From the NCBI RefSeq assembly GCF_018599245.1, contig NZ_JAHEVJ010000007.1, forward strand, positions 62,001 through 126,000: a DNA stretch of 64,000 bases. Reading direction: 5' to 3'. Each line of letters starts with the position of its first letter. Positions within the stretch are counted from its first letter, which is position 1. The notes under the pieces are model-generated. The model was given only the letters and a program-made list of their open reading frames with translations, was not told the DNA's origin and made no database searches. Shown piece by piece: positions 43,433-51,525 of the stretch. The translations under genes and the position numbers were made by a program. This DNA comes from Aliiroseovarius lamellibrachiae. GTDB lineage: Bacteria > Pseudomonadota > Alphaproteobacteria > Rhodobacterales > Rhodobacteraceae.

Positions 43433-44992
43433 TCATCGCAAACCGCCGTCGTGCTGCGTCTCATAGGTTTCGCGCAGCTTGGCGCGCAACAGCTTGTTGT
43501 TGGCGCCACGGGGCAAGGTTTCGACCGGCACAAACAGGCGGGGGCATTTGTAATGGGCCAAACGGGCGTGGGCATGATCCAAAAGGGTTTGCTCTGGCAT
43601 CTCATGCGTTTCAGGGATGTAAAAACAGGCGATGATAGTGGTATCTGCCTTGATCGCAACCTCGGCACAGGCCGCTTCATGCACACCGGGATGAAGCGCC
43701 ATCGCGGCCTCGACCTCTATCGGAGAGACGCGAAACCCGCCCGCATTCATAATGTCATCCGAGCGTCCTTCAAACGTAATGGCACCCGCGTCATCCATGC
43801 TGACCGTATCACCCGTCAAAAACCATTCCCCAAGAAAACGGTCGGCCGTGGCCGCGTCAGCGCCTAGATAACCAAGCATCAGACCCGGATCTGATCGGTG
43901 GACCGCCAGAATACCCGACTGGCCGAAAGGTACAGGGGTTCCGACCGGGTCCAACACAGCGATTTGACGCCCGGGTTGTGGATATCCAAGCGTGCCTTTC
44001 GGCGCCGGGCGTGTGGGGCTTGCGGACACAAAGGTAGAGCATTCCGACATGCCATACGCCTCATATATGCGCGTCCCGGTGCGTGTGTTCCAGGTCGCCC
44101 GGGTTGCCGAGGGTAGCTTTTCGCCCGCTGACAATCCGTGACGCAGATCTGACAGACTGGGCAGATCGTGTTTCAACATCTGCCGGTAAACCCCCGGTGC
44201 AGCGGCAAAAATCGTGGCCTTATGTGCCGCCAATAAAGCCCCCAATTGATCCGCGGTGGTGCCCGCTGCCGGGATCAAGGCGGTGGCGCCAATGGTCCAG
44301 GGATCCATCAATCCCGTGCCCAGCGTATAGGTCCAGTTAAAGGCGCCTGCGTGCAGGATCCGGTCGCTGTCGCGCAGACCATACCAGCCCTCCCACATCA
44401 TTCGCCGCGCCCAAATGGCCCGGTGCGCGTGGGTGACCGCGCGGCTTTGCCCCGAGGTGCCCGAGGTGAAAATGATATAAGCGGGGCGATCCGGGTCGCC
44501 TTGATGAAAAGGGGCAGGGGTGTGATCGGCCAACCCGTGCAGTTGCTCTGCCGATAAGATCGGGGGCACCGGCAGGTTTGGTTGCGCAGCAGGGCGTGTG
44601 ACGCCCTCGCTTGCAACAATCAACTTGGGGCCAATCAACGCCGACATCTTGGTGATTTCAATCTCCGTCAGTTGTGACGAGGTTGGAACCGGAACCAGCC
44701 CCGCCGCAATTGACGCCAGAAAAGCCAGTGGGAAATCCACATCATTGCCAAGGCGTAAAAGCACGCGATCCCCCGGCGACAGGCCTTGCGCCAACAATCC
44801 ACCCGCCACATTGCGCACCGCGCGCGACAGGGTCGCATAGGTCCAATGGCGGTCGTCATTGCCATCCGCAGCAACCACGGACAAGGCCGTTTTGTCGCCC
44901 AAATCGGCCGCATGGCGCAGCACATATTGGGCCATGTTAAACGGGTTCGGCGCGGCAGGATGAGGCGGGTTTGGTGTGACGACTGATTGCAT
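43433..44992 (-). CDS. AMP-dependent acyl-CoA ligase (benzoate/acetate-CoA ligase-like)
   Basis: ANL-superfamily enzyme that activates a carboxylic acid as acyl-AMP and transfers it to CoA. From ATG 44992 it has 519 residues. The P-loop-like A3 motif is FTSGTSGQSRAVTH; A5 is YEAYGMSECSTF; A7/A8 are EWFLTGDTVSMDDAG and FEGRSDDIMNAGGFRVSPIE; the A10 Lys lies in LPRGANNKLLRAKLRE, where the exact Lys alignment is worth checking. The substrate is probably an aromatic or short-chain acid by resemblance to benzoate-CoA ligases. It is divergent (64 bases) from an XRE-cupin regulator that may control it. An upstream extension to 45073 would overlap the regulator gene. Confidence 0.85.
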   Translation of the reverse strand: MQSVVTPNPPHPAAPNPFNMAQYVLRHAADLGDKTALSVVAADGNDDRHWTYATLSRAVRNVAGGLLAQGLSPGDRVLLRLGNDVDFPLAFLASIAAGLVPVPTSSQLTEIEITKMSALIGPKLIVASEGVTRPAAQPNLPVPPILSAEQLHGLADHTPAPFHQGDPDRPAYIIFTSGTSGQSRAVTHAHRAIWARRMMWEGWYGLRDSDRILHAGAFNWTYTLGTGLMDPWTIGATALIPAAGTTADQLGALLAAHKATIFAAAPGVYRQMLKHDLPSLSDLRHGLSAGEKLPSATRATWNTRTGTRIYEAYGMSECSTFVSASPTRPAPKGTLGYPQPGRQIAVLDPVGTPVPFGQSGILAVHRSDPGLMLGYLGADAATADRFLGEWFLTGDTVSMDDAGAITFEGRSDDIMNAGGFRVSPIEVEAAMALHPGVHEAACAEVAIKADTTIIACFYIPETHEMPEQTLLDHAHARLAHYKCPRLFVPVETLPRGANNKLLRAKLRETYETQHDGGLR

Positions 44993-45056
44993 AATCCACA
45001 TCTGCCAATCCTTTGTCCCGGTTGCAATAGGCCCGTGTTGGTGCCAATAGGGGGAT

Positions 45057-45683
45057 ATGACGGAAAACAGCACACCCAGCCTGATCCAACTGGCCCGCGA
45101 AAGTGGCGATGCGGGCCCAGATCCGCTTCCCTTAAATCTTGGCGAACGCGTGCGTGACTTGCGTAAGTCGCGTGGTTGGACGCTGGAACAAGCCGCAGGT
45201 CAGGCCGGATTGGCCCGCTCCACCCTGTCGAAAATCGAAAACGGACAGATGTCACCCACGTATGATGCGCTGAAAAAACTCGCCATTGGGCTTGAGATTT
45301 CGGTGCCACAGCTTTTCACCACGCCAAAAACCGCGCAAGTGTCTGGCCGCATGACCGTGACCAAATCGGGCGAGGGCGCGGCCCACGCCACCACCACCTA
45401 TGAACATGAACTTCTGGGCGGTGCGCTGACCAAAAAAGCCATGCTGCCGTATCGTGCCCGCGTGCGTGCGCGCGCCTTTGACGAATTTGACGGTTGGGTG
45501 CGCCATGACGGGGAAGAGTTTCTTTACGTGCTGACGGGCGCCATCCGTTTGATCACAGAATTCTACGAACCCGTTGAAATGAAACGCGGCGACAGCGCCT
45601 ATTACGATGCCTCGATGGGGCATAATGTCGTGTCGATCAGCGAAGAAGATGCAACGATTCTGTGGATCACGTCGCTGACCTAG
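45057..45683 (+). CDS. XRE-family regulator with C-terminal cupin domain
   Basis: Transcriptional regulator, 208 residues: a helix-turn-helix of XRE type at about 28-82 (LGERVRDLRKSRGWTLEQAAGQAGLARSTLSKIENGQ, of which the LEQAAGQAGLARSTLSKIE part is the HTH) and a cupin_2 domain at about 120-205 (HDGEEFLYVLTGAIRLI, MKRGDSAYYDASMGHNV) that likely binds a small ligand. It is divergent from the acyl-CoA ligase gene with a 64-base shared gap, so local control of that gene is a reasonable guess. No operator was identified by eye. Confidence 0.87.
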   Translation: MTENSTPSLIQLARESGDAGPDPLPLNLGERVRDLRKSRGWTLEQAAGQAGLARSTLSKIENGQMSPTYDALKKLAIGLEISVPQLFTTPKTAQVSGRMTVTKSGEGAAHATTTYEHELLGGALTKKAMLPYRARVRARAFDEFDGWVRHDGEEFLYVLTGAIRLITEFYEPVEMKRGDSAYYDASMGHNVVSISEEDATILWITSLT

Positions 45684-45723
45684 GTGATGCACGATAGATC
45701 GCCGCCCGAGGGTTGGACAAAAA

Positions 45724-45762
45724 AAGCCCACGAAGACAACGCTTCGCGGGCTTGGGTTTTTT
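45724..45762. terminator. Terminator between the XRE-cupin and binding-protein genes
   Basis: AAGCCCACGAAG (45724-45735) pairs with CTTCGCGGGCTT (45742-45753) with one A-C mismatch, followed by GGG and six T on the plus strand and by an A-run on the left, giving T on the minus strand. It serves both convergent genes. Confidence 0.87.
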
Positions 45763-45775
45763 GCGATCGAACAGC

Positions 45776-47593
45776 TTACTCTTCAAACCACCAAATCTCT
45801 GGCTGGAAGCCCAGATAATCGCCGTACATCGGGATGGTTTGCGGGAACTTCAGCTCCTTTATATGCGCGATATGTGAGGTGTTGGAATAGCCGACCGGGA
45901 TCACGTAACGTCCGGCGGTCAACACACGATCAAGCGCCTTGGTGGCCGCGCGGAAATCCTCTTGATCCTTGGCCGTCAGCATGGTGTCAATCAGGCCGTC
46001 AATCGCCGCGGATTGCACCCCCATCCAGTTGCGTGACCCCTCTTGATTGGCACTTTCAGACCCCCAATACAGCTTTTGCTCATTGCCGGGGCTCAGCGAC
46101 AGCCCGCGCCAATAATAGGCCATGTCGAAATCAAAGGCGTTCACCCGTTCTTTGTATTGCGCATTGTCGACAGAGGTGACGACAGGGTTGATCCCCAACC
46201 GTTTCAGCGCCGACACGTAAAGATCAATGGTTTGGCGTGTCCCTGTTGCGCCGTTTTTCAAAAGAATTTCAAAGCTGAACGGCGTGCCGTCGGCGTTTTT
46301 CATCTCGCCATCCTGCACGGTCCATCCGGCCTCTTCCATCAGCGCCATGGCACGACGCAGCCCCGCGCGGTTGCGTTCGGACCCATCAGAGACAGGCAGG
46401 CTGTAGCCCTCCACCGCGCCCTCTGGCAAATCAGAATAGCGCGCGAGCATTTCAGCGACACGTCCTTCGGCGGGTTGCCCCGGCGCCATGCCAAGAACCG
46501 AGTTGTGGAAATAGGACAAGATGCGCTTTTGTGCCCCGCCATCAAGGGTTTGGTTGATAAATTCAAAGTTAAACGCATGGATCAGCGCATCGCGCACGCG
46601 GATATCGGCAAACACGTCGCTGCGCGTGTTCATAACATAGCCTTTGATCCCCGTCGGTCTTTGATGCGGAATGTCGGACAGCACCACATCGCCTGATTGC
46701 ACCGACGGGAAGTTATATTGTGTGGCCCACTTTTGTTCATTCGTCTCACGATAGGTCGACGCCTCGCCGGCCTTAAATGCCTCAAATGTCACGTCACCAT
46801 CGCCGTAATAATCAAACCGGATCTCATCCAGATTGGCCTGACCCCGCATGAACGGCACGTCTTTGCCCCAATAGTCCGGATTGCGTTTCAGGGTCAGATA
46901 GCGCCCCGGTTCAAAATCCCCAATCACATAAGGAGAGGATCCAATCGGGATCATTTCGACCCCAGACGTATCAAACGCCTTGCCCTCCCATTGGGCTTTT
47001 TTCAGCACTGGGCGCATCCCCAGGATCAGCGGCAATTCGCGATCTTCGGTGTTGAAGGTGAATTTGATCGAACGCGGGCCGGTCTGCTCCATCGTGTCGA
47101 CTTTTTTCCACGCGCCTTGGTAACGCGGATGACCTTGGGTGCCGAGCGTTTCATAAGACCACATCACATCCGCAACGGTCACCGGGCTTCCGTCCGAGAA
47201 TTTTGCGTTGTCGCGTAGGGTGAATTCGACCCATGTGCGTGCCTCATCCGTTTCAATCGATTCGGCCAAAACACCGTAAAGCGTAAATGGCTCATCCCAG
47301 CTGCGGCCCATAAGGCTTTCAAACAACATAAATCTCAACTGCCACGGCGCGCGGCCTTTGCGAATCAGCGGGTGAATCGAATCAAAGCTGCCCGCCTCGG
47401 CAAACACGATTTTTCCACCTTTTGGCGCCTTCGCATTTACGTGGGGTAGGGACACAAAATCCGGTGGTAGGGCAGGGTCACCATACATAGCTATGCCATG
47501 TTGCGGCTCTGCAACGGTCATTTGACCGGCCGATAACACAATCGCACCTGCCCAAATCGTCTTGCGCAGGAATTGGAATAAATCTGATTTCAT
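45776..47593 (-). CDS. ABC transporter substrate-binding protein, family 5 (YejA/oligopeptide type)
   Basis: Periplasmic binding protein of 605 residues, likely for oligopeptides. A signal peptide (TIWAGAIVLSAGQMTVAE) leads into an SBP_bac_5 fold: YGDPALPPDFVSLPHVNAKAPKGG at the mature N-terminus is YejA-like, then LAESIETDEARTWVEFTLRD, WSYETLG, KRNPDYWGKD and IRVRDALIHAFNFEFIN. E. coli YejA is part of the YejABEF microcin C importer. Here no permease or ATPase gene accompanies it, so it must work with a transporter encoded elsewhere or act in another way. It is transcribed alone from the 518-base gap on its right. Confidence 0.9.
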   Translation of the reverse strand: MKSDLFQFLRKTIWAGAIVLSAGQMTVAEPQHGIAMYGDPALPPDFVSLPHVNAKAPKGGKIVFAEAGSFDSIHPLIRKGRAPWQLRFMLFESLMGRSWDEPFTLYGVLAESIETDEARTWVEFTLRDNAKFSDGSPVTVADVMWSYETLGTQGHPRYQGAWKKVDTMEQTGPRSIKFTFNTEDRELPLILGMRPVLKKAQWEGKAFDTSGVEMIPIGSSPYVIGDFEPGRYLTLKRNPDYWGKDVPFMRGQANLDEIRFDYYGDGDVTFEAFKAGEASTYRETNEQKWATQYNFPSVQSGDVVLSDIPHQRPTGIKGYVMNTRSDVFADIRVRDALIHAFNFEFINQTLDGGAQKRILSYFHNSVLGMAPGQPAEGRVAEMLARYSDLPEGAVEGYSLPVSDGSERNRAGLRRAMALMEEAGWTVQDGEMKNADGTPFSFEILLKNGATGTRQTIDLYVSALKRLGINPVVTSVDNAQYKERVNAFDFDMAYYWRGLSLSPGNEQKLYWGSESANQEGSRNWMGVQSAAIDGLIDTMLTAKDQEDFRAATKALDRVLTAGRYVIPVGYSNTSHIAHIKELKFPQTIPMYGDYLGFQPEIWWFEE

Positions 47594-47671
47594 TTCGGCA
47601 ACAATCCTTCATGTCCCTCGTTTGCTTGGCAAAAGCCTAACCATGTCAAATAGTCTTTTCAAACTTTTAGC

Positions 47672-47700
47672 TTGGAACCGGCTGGGGTTAGCGGTATAAA
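47672..47700 (+). promoter_or_regulatory. Sigma-70-type promoter of the small RNA candidate
   Basis: TTGGAA (47672-47677), a 17-base spacer, then TATAAA (47695-47700). This matches the housekeeping consensus well, and the distance to the hairpins and terminator downstream fits a short transcript starting near 47707. Confidence 0.55.
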
Positions 47701-47706
47701 GATCTC

Positions 47707-47781
47707 ACTGCTCGATAGGTTTCTTGCCTGTATGAAACCTGCCTCAATAACTTGCGCCCGCCTTGTGCGGGCGTTTTTTTT
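47707..47781 (+). ncRNA. Candidate small RNA of about 75 bases
   Basis: Downstream of a good sigma-70-type promoter lie a first hairpin, AGGTTTC (47717-47723) with GAAACCT (47734-47740), an unpaired CU-rich linker GCCTCAATAACTTG, and a strong terminator hairpin CGCCCGC (47755-47761) with GCGGGCG (47767-47773) followed by eight T (47774-47781). No protein gene ends upstream on this strand; the nearest plus-strand gene stops 2 kb away behind its own terminator. Hfq is encoded in the same window. I do not recognise a known family. Confidence 0.6.
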
Positions 47782-48111
47782 ATGGCGATGATGCCCGTGC
47801 AGCAATTCATAAATATGTGACCAAACACGCAGAGAATCGGTCTGGTTGCCCTTTGCAAAACCACGCGTTTGACGCCTTGACCATTTCGCTTATGCCGTGG
47901 GGCGGTCTGCGCGCTGGGGCCGGGTGGGATTAAAGCGTTCCGCCATAAACTTGAAACACGCGTTTTTGGCGAAACCCCGCAATAGTAAGAGGTTCCGCCG
48001 CGCCCCGCGTTTTCCCTGTCTCAGGGTAAAGGCCGGACGCTTTAGGGCTGGAATTGCCGGCCTCTGTCGTTATGCTGCAAAGCAGAAAAATATCTCCAAA
48101 GGAATGCTCTC

Positions 48112-48897
48112 ATGGCCATCACCACCTCGCTTGCCGGCAAAACCGCGATTGTAACCGGGTCGAACTCGGGCATTGGCCTTGGGGTTGCAACTGAATTTGC
48201 GCGGGCTGGGGCGGATGTTGTTTTGAACTCCTTCACCGACCGTGACGAAGACCATCAGATCGCCTCGGATATTGCCGCCGCCCACGGGGTGAAGGTGCGC
48301 TATATCCAGGCGGATATGTCCAAAGGGGATCAATGTCGCGCGCTGATTGAAAAGGCCGGCGCGTGCGATATTCTGGTCAACAACGCGGGCATTCAGCATG
48401 TTGCGCCTGTGGATGAGTTTCCGGTGGAAAAATGGGATGCGATCATCGCGATCAACCTGAGCTCGGCGTTTCACACCACCGCCGCCGCGCTGCCGATGAT
48501 GCGCAAAGCCGGATGGGGCCGCATTGTGAACATCGCATCGGCCCATGGCTTGACCGCATCGCCCTATAAATCCGCCTATGTGGCCGCCAAGCATGGCGTG
48601 ATTGGCCTGACCAAAACCGTTGCCCTGGAAACCGCCGAGGAACCGATCACCGTGAACGCCATTTGCCCGGGCTATGTGTTGACCCCACTGGTTGAGGCGC
48701 AAATCCCCGATCAGATGAAAACCCACAACATGAGCCGCGACGACGTGGTGCGCGAGGTCATGTTGGCCCGTCAGCCCTCAAAAGAATTTGCAACCGTCGA
48801 ACAAATGGGCGGCACCGCCGTATTCCTGTGTTCAGGCGCAGCGGCGCAAATCACCGGCACTTCAATTTCTGTCGATGGTGGCTGGACCGCGCTGTAA
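48112..48897 (+). CDS. bdhA: 3-hydroxybutyrate dehydrogenase
   Basis: Short-chain dehydrogenase interconverting D-3-hydroxybutyrate and acetoacetate, the step after depolymerisation of polyhydroxybutyrate. The 261 residues have the NAD motif TGSNSGIGLGVA, the NNAGIQHVAPVDEFP segment (with the IQHV stretch typical of BdhA), catalytic Ser in NIASAHGL and YVAAK, and AICPGYVLTPLVEAQI near the C-terminus. BdhA and general SDRs are close, but the IQHVAP and PGYVLTPLVE features favour BdhA. A patatin-like hydrolase gene follows after 27 bases. Confidence 0.92.
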   Translation: MAITTSLAGKTAIVTGSNSGIGLGVATEFARAGADVVLNSFTDRDEDHQIASDIAAAHGVKVRYIQADMSKGDQCRALIEKAGACDILVNNAGIQHVAPVDEFPVEKWDAIIAINLSSAFHTTAAALPMMRKAGWGRIVNIASAHGLTASPYKSAYVAAKHGVIGLTKTVALETAEEPITVNAICPGYVLTPLVEAQIPDQMKTHNMSRDDVVREVMLARQPSKEFATVEQMGGTAVFLCSGAAAQITGTSISVDGGWTAL

Positions 48898-48924
48898 CGG
48901 CGCACGCGTGTTGGAGTAATGAGT

Positions 48925-49968
48925 ATGAAACGGATCAACCTCGCCCTGCAGGGCGGCGGCGCACATGGGGCATTCACTTGGGGCGTGCTGGACCGGCTGC
49001 TTGATCAAGAAGATGTTGAGATTGCAGCGATCACCGGCACCTCAGCGGGTGCGTTGAATGGCGCGGCGCTTAAGGCTGGGTTGCTGGCGGATGGGTCAGG
49101 TTACGATCGCGCCTCCGCCAAAGCCGCTTTGGACGATCTGTGGCACAATGTGGCGGGGGTTCAGGACCTGCGCATGACCAATTGGATGGCGTCATTCGCA
49201 GCGTCAAACGATGTGATTGCCCGCACGTTGGAATTGTCGCCCGTTAACATGATGGCGGATATGGCCACGCGCTTTGTCAGCCCCTATCACCTTGGCCCAT
49301 TTTACGCGAACCCTTTGCAACAAGTTGTTGATAAGTTTGCATTTGATCAGGTTTGTGCAGACACAGGCCCCAAGCTTTTCATCTCTGCCACCAATGTACG
49401 TTCGGGTAAAATCCGGGTGTTTCAGGGGGATGAGATTTCCACCGATGTGATCCTTGCCTCGGCCTGTTTGCCAAGCGTGTTTCAAGCGGTGGAAATTGAC
49501 GATCCCAAAACCGGCCAACGCGAAGCCTTTTGGGACGGGGGGTACACCGGAAACCCCGCATTATTCCCGTTGTTTCACAAAGACTTGCCTGATGACATTA
49601 TGGTGGTGAACATCAACCCGCTGTGGCGCGACGACATTCCACGCGAACCGATGGATATTCAAAACCGCATCAATGAAATCAGCTTCAACTCCTCGCTTTT
49701 GCGAGAGCTGCGCGCGATTAGTTTTGTCAAACGTCTGATCAAAGACGGGCAAATGAGCAGCGACCAGATGAGCGATGTTTTGGTGCATATGATCTCTGAT
49801 GATGATCTGATGCGGGATCTGAGCGTGGCGACCAAACTCAGCCCGTCCCCGGTGGTTCTGTCGCGCCTGAAAACTGCAGGGCAAGACGCCGCTGATCGGT
49901 TTTTATCCAACCATATAAATGACTTGGGACAGCGGGCGACGGTCGATCTGGAACAGATGTTCGGTTGA
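48925..49968 (+). CDS. Patatin-like phospholipase/hydrolase
   Basis: Predicted serine lipid acyl hydrolase with the Ser-Asp dyad of patatins, 347 residues. The oxyanion loop is QGGGAHGAF, the nucleophile lies in GTSAGALNG, and the catalytic Asp in FWDGGYTGNPALFP. There is no signal peptide, so it is cytoplasmic. ATG 48925 is preferred because GGAG is eight bases upstream; ATG 48919 is only two bases from it. Operon with bdhA suggests a role in mobilising polyhydroxybutyrate or 3-hydroxyacyl esters, which is inference from context. It converges with the LysE gene with only four bases between stops. Confidence 0.88.
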   Translation: MKRINLALQGGGAHGAFTWGVLDRLLDQEDVEIAAITGTSAGALNGAALKAGLLADGSGYDRASAKAALDDLWHNVAGVQDLRMTNWMASFAASNDVIARTLELSPVNMMADMATRFVSPYHLGPFYANPLQQVVDKFAFDQVCADTGPKLFISATNVRSGKIRVFQGDEISTDVILASACLPSVFQAVEIDDPKTGQREAFWDGGYTGNPALFPLFHKDLPDDIMVVNINPLWRDDIPREPMDIQNRINEISFNSSLLRELRAISFVKRLIKDGQMSSDQMSDVLVHMISDDDLMRDLSVATKLSPSPVVLSRLKTAGQDAADRFLSNHINDLGQRATVDLEQMFG

Positions 49969-49972
49969 AAAT

Positions 49973-50596
49973 TCAGTGAATGGCCCCGGTCATCACACCG
50001 CGGATCAATCCAAACGCAATCAACCACATGGTAACGCCAATGATCACATCAAGCGCGCGCCACGACGATGGTTTTTGCATGATGGGCGCCAACAGCCGCG
50101 CGCCATAACCCAATGAAAAGAAAAACACAAAGCTGGATGTAATTGCACCGGCGCCAAACCAAAGACGCTCTGCCCAACTGTCATAAGAGGTCGAAATCGC
50201 GCCGATCAAACCCAGCGTATCCAGATAGACATGCGGATTGAGCCAGGTAAACGCCGCGGCAATGGCGAGGGTGGCCCGTAAGGATCGAGACTGGCCGGCC
50301 AGCTCCATTTTATAGTGACCTTTGAGAGCCGCTTTAAAGCGTAAAGCGCCGTAAACAATCAAAAATCCGGCGCCAGAAAGCCCCATGACAATCGGCAACG
50401 CGGGCAGAGCCGTGACCAAAGCCCCAAAACCCAAAACACCGGCGGCAATCAGCACCGCATCTGACAGCGCACAAAAGAGCGTCAGTGCAAAGACATGTTT
50501 GCGCAACAGCCCTTGCCGCAGCACAAACGCGTTCTGCGCGCCAATTGCCAAAATCAGCGAAAATCCTGTGGCAAACCCTGTCGCAGCAGCAATCAT
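49973..50596 (-). CDS. LysE/ArgO family amino acid exporter
   Basis: Inner-membrane exporter of basic amino acids, 207 residues with about six hydrophobic segments. The N-terminus (GFATGFSLILAIGAQNAFVLRQGLL) carries the signature of the LysE/ArgO branch, and the WLNPHVYLDTLGLIGAIS segment is also characteristic. Substrate likely lysine or arginine. Its ATG overlaps the stop of the upstream DUF502 gene by four bases. No adjacent lysG/argP regulator gene is seen. Confidence 0.9.
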   Translation of the reverse strand: MIAAATGFATGFSLILAIGAQNAFVLRQGLLRKHVFALTLFCALSDAVLIAAGVLGFGALVTALPALPIVMGLSGAGFLIVYGALRFKAALKGHYKMELAGQSRSLRATLAIAAAFTWLNPHVYLDTLGLIGAISTSYDSWAERLWFGAGAITSSFVFFFSLGYGARLLAPIMQKPSSWRALDVIIGVTMWLIAFGLIRGVMTGAIH

Positions 50597-51330
50597 TTAT
50601 CTGTAATTCCAATGGGTTGTGATGGGTCTTTTGCATTTGGATAAACCAAGCCGGCCGAGATCACCAATTTCGCGCAATCTTCCACCGACATGTCCAGCTT
50701 GATCACCGAATGACGGGGGACAAACAACAAAAAGCCGGATGTCGGGTTTGGCGTTGTTGGTAAAAAGACCGAGATAATATCCTCATCCGCCGGGATTTTT
50801 GCGTCAATCTCGCCTTTGGCTTTGGTCGAGATAAACGCAATGGCCCAAATGCCCTTTCGCGGATATTCCACCAGACAAGCGGTGTCGAATTTCGCTTCGT
50901 TGGATTGGTTGAACACAGTTTCTGCGATTTGTTTCAAGCCGTTATAAAGCGATCTGACCACAGGCATCCGGTCGACCAACCGTTCACCCCAAGCCAGAAA
51001 AGATCGCCCAATTAACCCTTTGGCAATCCAACCCACAAATACCGTAAAGACCAAAAAGACCACAACGCCAAGGCCGCGCACATTCACCCGCACGTTTTCG
51101 CCAAAGATCATCTTGAACCATGCGCTGTCGCCGAAAAACCGGTCAATCAGCGCGTCTGGGTGGTAATAGCCCGGCACAAACGGCAACACCCAACTGTCGA
51201 TCCAGCCCACAAAGGTCCAGATCATCCACATGGTCAGGGCGATCGGCACAACCACAACCAACCCCGCAAGGAAGTTGTTGCGAAGACCGGACAGCATGCG
51301 CCAGCGGCTGCGGTGGGGGTGATCGTCCAT
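50593..51330 (-). CDS. DUF502 family membrane protein
   Basis: Inner-membrane protein of unknown function, 245 residues. Two hydrophobic segments (NFLAGLVVVVPIALTMWMIW and LGVVVFLVFTVFVGWIA) are followed by a soluble domain with the family's VRSLYNGLKQIAETVF stretch and the VFLPTTPNPTSGFLLFVPR motif, which is the hallmark of DUF502. Such proteins are found across bacteria and in plants (LIKE COV). Translationally coupled to the LysE exporter gene; no functional link is known. Confidence 0.9.
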   Translation of the reverse strand: MDDHPHRSRWRMLSGLRNNFLAGLVVVVPIALTMWMIWTFVGWIDSWVLPFVPGYYHPDALIDRFFGDSAWFKMIFGENVRVNVRGLGVVVFLVFTVFVGWIAKGLIGRSFLAWGERLVDRMPVVRSLYNGLKQIAETVFNQSNEAKFDTACLVEYPRKGIWAIAFISTKAKGEIDAKIPADEDIISVFLPTTPNPTSGFLLFVPRHSVIKLDMSVEDCAKLVISAGLVYPNAKDPSQPIGITDK

Positions 51331-51416
51331 GAGATACCTTTGTGGATTGCCTTAACGGAACTTAGGGGCTTTGTGCGCCGGGTCAATAGCGTGTTGGTGG
51401 TTTGTCAGTGGGTTAG

Positions 51417-51515
51417 AGCGTTTCGGATTTAACTTGAGGTTACCAGCAACACCTAACACATTGAAATCTTTGATTTCAGGCAGCGTTAGATGTTTCAGAT
51501 TTAAGTCGAAACGCT
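51417..51515. repeat. Long imperfect palindrome, possible mobile hairpin element
   Basis: AGCGTTTCG (51417-51425) pairs with CGAAACGCT (51507-51515); further in, TTTAACTT-like and TTTAAGT-like stretches pair imperfectly, and the centre is TGAAATC (51462-51468) with GATTTCA (51472-51478). The whole 99 bases would form a long interrupted hairpin. It lies just after the psuG stop, between psuG and the DUF502 gene. It resembles a MITE or intergenic repeat unit, but no second copy is in this window. Confidence 0.6.
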
Positions 51516-51525
51516 TTAACCAGCC

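Larger units (their letters stand above)
47594..48111. other. Long intergenic stretch upstream of bdhA
   Basis: The 518 bases separate two divergent genes. The part from 47672 to 47781 holds a complete promoter-hairpin-terminator unit described as a small RNA candidate. Between 47790 and 48111 no protein gene with a convincing start is seen; that part should carry the bdhA promoter. AAAGGAATGCTC precedes the bdhA ATG. Confidence 0.6.
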
